A stretch of 64,000 nucleotides of DNA from Nectonema munidae (taxonomy: Eukaryota > Nematomorpha > Nectonematoida > Nectonematidae): contig JAUIRK010000979.1 in NCBI GenBank assembly GCA_030549495.1, forward strand, positions 77,001 to 141,000, in the 5' to 3' direction. The position numbers and the translations under genes are program-made. This document shows positions 60,701 through 64,000 of the stretch, piece by piece. The notes beneath the pieces were generated by a model. It did no database searches, had not been told where the DNA came from, and saw nothing but the letters and a program-made list of their open reading frames with translations. Position 1 is the stretch's first letter. The number at the start of each line of letters is the position of its first letter.

Positions 60701-61419
60701 CAGAATCTGTTCCATGATGCGCTTTCGTCATCAAAAGCAACCTTTAAATTTAAAGTACAGGAAAAATAATGAAGGTGAAACTACGAATCGTTATTCTGAT
60801 TTCACATATGCATTAAACAGTGATCTCGATATTCATTTATTTGACATTTAGAAATTTGGTTAATGTTTTTTCTAAGTTGAGAGCTTTTAATGAACAAAAT
60901 AGAAATATCATATTTGATGAAAAATACATTCAGATACGCTGAAAAACATACATAAATAAACTTATTATTTTCAAATCCAAGAATAGTTTGTTTAATAAAG
61001 GACTTTCCAATGTTTTTTTCAAGGCTACATCATTCGTTTCCTTTTGCATAAAAATTTGTTTGAATATTTATTGAGATCAGAAAGATGATTAGAAAGTCTC
61101 AGAATAGGAAATTCAAAATGCTGATAATATTTCTTTAACAACGATTGCTCTGTTTGATCTCACTTCAATTTTAATAATCATATTCTTTATACTCAATGAA
61201 TCTATATATCTAGTCTTTTGCAAAAGTAATAAATAATATAATTAACCAAACTGTTTGTAAAAGTGAAAATAAAGAATAAAAAATAACGTGTAAGTGTGTT
61301 TCATGCAATTCCTTTTATTCACAATAGAGAAGACGCTTTTTGATTTATGAGAAAATAAAAACCAAAGTTACCTTCCAACTAAATCAGTAGTTGATATGCC
61401 TTTTGTTCTTTGACATTCT
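48733..61419 (-). CDS. PCYT2: Ethanolamine-phosphate cytidylyltransferase (PCYT2), six exons, N-terminal exons not found
   Basis: Exons in transcript order: 61372-61419, 60666-60741, 58975-59064, 58794-58916, 55928-56005 and 48957 to the TAA at 48733. All phases agree. The pieces read ECQRTKGISTTDLVGR; LLLMTKAHHGTDSEF; KSIVSQFFPSNKKIVQFSDG; VVYTSGAFDLFNIGHLDFLS; VNRYKGANFPIMNLQERVLS; and FVNEVLIGAPYTVTEDLVKH ... LTTSKVLERIIQNR. They match human PCYT2 block by block from the end of the first nucleotidyltransferase fold through the whole second one, including its nucleotide-binding HxGH (NIGH). The enzyme makes CDP-ethanolamine in the Kennedy pathway. The first-domain exons (VWCDGCYDMVHYGH region) were not found and should lie upstream. 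Donors at 58793 (GTCAAT) and 58974 (GTACTT) are unusual. The usual 20-25 residue C-terminal tail is absent if translation stops at 48733; a GTAACA donor at 48736 offers an alternative. One intron is 7 kb and full of transposons. Confidence 0.9.
49500..54590 (+). mobile_element. Broken LINE (Jockey/CR1 superfamily) with a Tigger inserted in it
   Basis: It lies in the 7 kb PCYT2 intron, antisense to the gene. ORF1 (about 49.6-50.4 kb) has knuckle-type Cys clusters (CRFCGLHHNSMECNNKQDKH, CILCSKSK). ORF2 starts near 50.44 kb. Endonuclease blocks are VICVIYRPPSS-like (NICVIYRPPSSDINSFLSF) and IMCGDFKINYLKD. After the inserted Tigger (51279-52970) come the reverse transcriptase blocks LKNHKSLGYDEVN, FRPISIIANFSKILEKMVYD, HSGVPQGSILGPLLFPLYIN and the catalytic box, here NADD rather than YADD. 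The C-terminal segment (LENKIIKYINY) ends near 54.56 kb. About eight or more stops and frameshifts make it inactive. Without the insertion it spans about 3.4 kb. Confidence 0.8.
51279..52970 (-). mobile_element. pogo/Tigger transposon nested in the LINE; catalytic domain present, DNA-binding domain lost
   Basis: The left end CAGTCAACTCTCTATACACC and the right end, complementary and carrying repeated CTAAACCGGA motifs, are Tigger termini next to TA. The minus-strand frame 52653-52180 holds LTNWKSRFSVKSYALCGEKS and the first DDE region (IFNCNEMALYFRAISEKTLA). The frame 52193-51606 holds the second (MFLDNATSHQPDIVL) and the third (FFPSNTTGCVQPLDLGAIRS). The two frames overlap with a shift at about 52.19 kb. 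The N-terminal helix-turn-helix domains are missing, consistent with a length of 1.7 kb instead of the usual ~2.4 kb. The first catalytic block reads NCNEM where NADET is usual. Confidence 0.85.
54600..55200 (+). pseudogene. Broken copy of a multicopy invertebrate gene family (Cys-rich N-terminal domain)
   Basis: The frame 54851-55084 begins MKMPRGTCKNNSDNFCFICG and continues VGDQDKKRAPHICYSFC. The spaced Cys pairs with 'QDK.WAPH.C' are typical of an uncharacterised protein family that is repeated many times in arthropod and cnidarian genomes. Downstream, in shifted frames, DLNLTKHQSEVYSLF and SRLQEKNLLHKDV correspond to the next block of that family. The element class that spreads it is not known to me. 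The copy carries at least two breaks. Confidence 0.5.
55391..55870 (+). mobile_element. MITE family C, copy 2, with an internal TCATCG array
   Basis: It starts CAACCACGTAGCTATGGGGC and ends TTTCTGGCTACGTTACTG. The ends share ACGTAGC in inverted order, as in the 'CAGTGGCGTAGCC' hAT MITEs. It aligns with 20579-21022 over most of its length, except that 55633-55743 replaces about 25 bp of the other copy. Confidence 0.7.
55633..55743 (+). repeat. Degenerate tandem array of ~14-16 bp TCATCG units
   Basis: Seven or so units follow one another, each close to GGTAATTTCATCGT and ending in CATCG: GGTAATTTCATCGC, GGTAATTTCATCGT, GGTAACTTCATCGT and further diverged ones. The array is embedded in MITE C and is absent from the other copy. 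Confidence 0.85.
56295..56880 (-). mobile_element. Probable Tc1/mariner-like transposon relic
   Basis: TA followed by CAGGGTGTTATTCGATGTAC near 56297 looks like a mariner-type terminus. On the minus strand broken frames read MLFTFQQRAEVIKMC and, further on, TKTHLTEKMNRVFQINPKGS, reminiscent of the helix-turn-helix start and linker of such transposases. No catalytic motif and no opposite end were found. Confidence 0.3.
57184..57479 (+). pseudogene. Unrecognised coding-like tract in a PCYT2 intron
   Basis: Two overlapping plus-strand frames have protein-like composition. 57184-57357 reads TTKPRFVDEYGADVYFDVVN and continues NSHRLAFTTTDKRDKTRQ. The frame ending at 57479 reads SLDNTPNFLCRRIASSTYAK, then VEKEVKRFQELQTEALIRQK and LFKEDSWNSYAK before a stop; its end looks like a coiled coil. 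It could be a retrocopy or transposon piece with frameshifts. I do not recognise the family. Confidence 0.35.
57750..57868. mobile_element. Probable piggyBac-type MITE, second family
   Basis: TTAA (57746-57749) is followed by CCCTTTAAAGACAGC. The other end reads CTGGTCCTTAAAAGG followed by TTCAA, so the ends are imperfect inverted repeats and the right TTAA is degraded. The interior differs from the 5169 family. Confidence 0.5.
57961..58320. mobile_element. hAT-type MITE, intact ends and perfect 8 bp duplication
   Basis: The terminal inverted repeats CAGGGGCGCACATCC and GGATGTGCGCCCCTG match over 15 bp. ATTTGCAT at 57953-57960 is repeated exactly at 58321-58328. A G-run near the left and a C-run near the right extend the inverted symmetry. 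The 360 bp interior has no ORF. It lies in the PCYT2 intron between 55.9 and 58.8 kb and appears recent. Confidence 0.9.
59065..60665. other. PCYT2 intron, nothing else recognised
   Basis: Two overlapping plus-strand frames (60120-60335 and 60311-60496) contain protein-like pieces such as LRRYEKFPPIIFKVRT-like KRYEKFPPIIFKVRT and LCKYDFPKDIIDISPL. They match no family I know, and one or more shifts separate them. They may be transposon debris. Confidence 0.25.
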
Positions 61420-61865
61420 CTAAAAAAGAAAATAAAAATTTTAGCCATTTTATACAAGCTTAAATAACAAAATGGTAAGATTAACCCAACCCTTCAGGCA
61501 TTCATTTTCGAAGTCTGCTTTCCTTTATGAATGAATTTTCATTAAAATTAACAATTTACTACCGTGGAAATCGAAAATTATTATAAACCATATAAAAAAT
61601 CCTTTGGTCAATTCAATTTATATATAGTAAAATTTGTTTATAACGAACTTATAGCAAAAAGTTTTTTTTCATTGAAAAGTGAAAGTTGAAAGTTTTCTAA
61701 TTGAAAACTTTTCTTTTTAAGAAATTCTATCTGCATTCAAAAATTGAATTAGATAAAATTATCCAACCAAATTTTGAGGCCAATTTTATACAAATAAAAA
61801 TATCATATGTGTAAATCGAAAAGGAAAAGGTCGTTAATTTAGGTAATTTGCAAATTTTGGAAATT

Positions 61866-62173
61866 ATTATTTTAAAAAGTTGAAATCATGCAAAAATAAT
61901 CTTTGCCATAATTTTCTAACATCGCGCGTCTTATATTTCCCCAGAATTCAATTCCTACGGGAGTAAACATTGAAGAGAATTTCACAGGAAATATCTTTCC
62001 ATCAATAGGTCGAACTGCGCTGAAAATAACAGAGTGTATTTTGATTGAACATCATCAATAAATGATTTAACGAGCCAAACATCTTTTCCTGATAATCGTG
62101 GGACAGTGATACGCCAATGGATCAGTGTGAGACCAATGGACAAGTGTGACGCAAATGAGAGAAGAAATGACAA
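61866..62173 (-). pseudogene. Unrecognised coding-like tract with one frame change
   Basis: The frame 62173-61982 reads HWRITVPRLSGKDVWLVKSF and DDVQSKYTLLFSA. From about 62025 another frame stays open for 49 codons (VRPIDGKIFPVKFSSMFTPV, then EFWGNIRRAMLENYGKDYF). Long open runs and mixed residues are unusual here, so this was probably coding once. A TTTTCAG precedes the second frame, so a splice rather than a frameshift is possible. It does not match the missing PCYT2 exons. Confidence 0.3.
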
Positions 62174-62351
62174 CTGTCATGTTTAAAGATAAAAAATTAC
62201 TTCGAAAAAATGCCGTTGATTAGTCTTCAAAATTAAAATAATTAGTAAGGTAACTTTTACTTTCTTAGATTCTATTTCTTCTTCTAATGATAATATATGG
62301 AATATTTTAAAGCTTTTTTCTTAGTTTTTGTCATGATAGTTTTGTGTTTGC

Positions 62352-62425
62352 AGGTTGTTTGACGCGCCATTAGTACATACGCCACTTAAGCTGGTTTACA
62401 GGCAATTGCAAGCTACCCGGCAAAT
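62352..62425 (-). repeat. Dispersed repeat B, copy 2
   Basis: In inverted orientation it matches 20293-20365: CAATTGCCTGTAAACCAGC, AAGTGGCGTATGTA and GCGTCAAACAACCT against the corresponding blocks there. Confidence 0.55.
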
Positions 62426-64000
62426 TAAATATCATGTTTTAAAAAGTAAAAAAATTATCACGAAATAAAAATGGGCTAAATCTTGAAGACGGGGTGAGAG
62501 TTGCTCTCCCGACAAATAGTGCGTGTAAAGAGAAATTCACAATTCTCACCAAAACCAAAGCTCTTGTGAAATTTTAAAGTATCTAAGTCATAAACTATTA
62601 TTTGTGACAAATGTGCCTCATAAAGTCCAAACGATGTTACTACGCCTTAGTATTCTCTCTTTTCTGCGTATGCTAGGAGTTGCATTGAATGCCGCAGGAA
62701 AAGGAAAAGATGGGACGAAGAAAAGGGCTTAAGGATTGAGTCAAAGGTCAACATTAAAATCAGAAGGTGGACTATGAAGAACTTAAATATTTATTATTGC
62801 ATATAAATTTTACATAATTTAAAATTCATTCAAAAAGAAAAGAAGATAATTTCTCCTGGAAAACAACTAAGTGAATGATTTCCAAAAATGAGCTATATAA
62901 AATTTTAACTTATGTTCTTCAAATAAAGTTTTATATTTGAAATCATGATGATTTTATCTTTTTAGAAATTTAAGTAAACCACCATTAAAATCATATTGTG
63001 TGAAAATCTTATTTTTCCATAAAACCGAGTTACATTAATTTAATGCATTATTTCTTACGCGCTTTATAAATCCTCCCTAAATTAAGAGAAGTTTCTTGTC
63101 AATTCAAATAATCTCAAAATACTTCTAAAGCATGAGATATTTGGATCATATTTTTCCATTAATTTTTCATTTTTAGAACCAATATTTACTTAAATGTATT
63201 TTATTCTACAAATCAAGGAAATTCTAATTGAAAACTTTTCTTTTTAAGAAATTCTATCTGATTGAAAAACACCATATTAATCATTGATTTTTTAGGTATA
63301 TCAAAAAGGTAGGATTATAAAGAGATTAACTTTTAGATTAACTGAAAATGACATTTTTAAGCGAAGTTATAATTAAACGACTTTCTAATTTTGCATTAGA
63401 AATTTGCTAAATATCTTCTTCAACTTCAATACGTGATAAATCTGAATCCGAATCCTTTAATTCTGATAGCAGTTGTTCTAGGAAAAAAACTCAATAAAAT
63501 CCCCGCTTTATGATTTAAGTTCTTGTGTTAACAACGACTCAGGATTCCTAATCATTGAATAAAAAGGCAGACGTCAGGAAAGAATTTTGGATACAAATTT
63601 AAGTTCCAAAGGATGCGATAAAATTTCAAGTTAATCCAACCACTGATAGAGCTAAAAGGCCATCTCAAAAGAAAAAAAAATCTCAAAAGCTTGATTTTAT
63701 ATGATGAGCATTATGATGTGTTTGATGATGATGTGGTTAAACTTTGAGGTCAGCATAATAATGCTGAAAGGATTGAGTATTGGTGAAATGGTGATAATTA
63801 TGACGAATAGGATGATGATTTATGAATCAATTTAGCTTTAATTTAGAAAAAAAATTGATATTTTTTATTTAGATAAAAAGATTGAAAACTCGTTGATACG
63901 GTTGCGTTCACAGTACTAAGAAGTGGACTTTTATTAAAAGTTGAAGGCTTCTGTCTTAGACGATTACTCAAACTTTGGATGGGAAAAAAGTACTTTTAGT
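62426..64000. other. AT-rich stretch to the window edge
   Basis: No exon of PCYT2 or any other gene was recognised. A plus-strand Ser/Asp/Lys-rich stretch near 63.42-63.7 kb (DKSESESFNSDSSCSRKK) is low-complexity and interrupted by stops. Confidence 0.3.

Overview
The window is strongly AT-rich DNA from an animal. Host genes are split by long introns with GT/AG junctions, and LINEs, tRNA-derived SINEs and hAT, piggyBac and pogo/Tigger DNA transposons are dense. The RING1/RNF2 and PCYT2 orthologues show a metazoan, and the mix of elements fits an arthropod or another invertebrate, perhaps a crustacean. I cannot fix the species. No prokaryotic, CRISPR or viral system is visible, and I recognised no retrovirus or Polinton copy.

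Five host genes can be supported. From left to right: (1) a + strand gene at about 4.8-15.0 kb, seven phase-compatible exons, for a single-pass membrane, lysine-rich protein resembling metadherin/LYRIC; (2) RING1/RNF2, + strand, 26.4-28.7 kb, the Polycomb H2A ubiquitin ligase, with its coding sequence complete in two exons; (3) DHX33, - strand, 32.7-30.7 kb, an intronless DEAH-box RNA helicase; (4) MRPL10, - strand, 36.5-35.8 kb, mitochondrial ribosomal protein uL10m, intronless; (5) PCYT2, - strand, from beyond 61.4 down to 48.7 kb, ethanolamine-phosphate cytidylyltransferase, with six exons seen and the N-terminal exons not found. These are housekeeping or chromatin genes with no obvious shared pathway. 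DHX33 and MRPL10 lie in the same orientation about 3 kb apart.

The rest is mobile DNA. 0-4.5 kb: a SINE with a perfect target duplication, then a broken LINE. 5-9 kb: a TTAA-flanked piggyBac-type MITE and a 1.1 kb hAT derivative, both in introns of gene 1. 13.6-25.5 kb: a dispersed repeat, LINE pieces, two arrays of a ~150 bp tandem repeat, several MITEs and BED-finger hAT remnants. 33.5-35 kb: two SINEs, one inside a copy of the 13.6 kb repeat, whose other copy preserves the empty site. 37-45 kb: a MITE, two broken hAT elements, a Tigger N-terminal fragment and the third tandem array. 48.9-55.9 kb: a PCYT2 intron holding a LINE with a Tigger inserted in it. 55.4-58.3 kb: more MITEs and unexplained coding-like tracts.

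I found no obviously new molecular system. The points most worth following are the three-array tandem-repeat family, the TCATCG array inside a MITE, the metadherin-like gene, the GC-rich island in the RING1 intron and several coding-like tracts of unknown origin.
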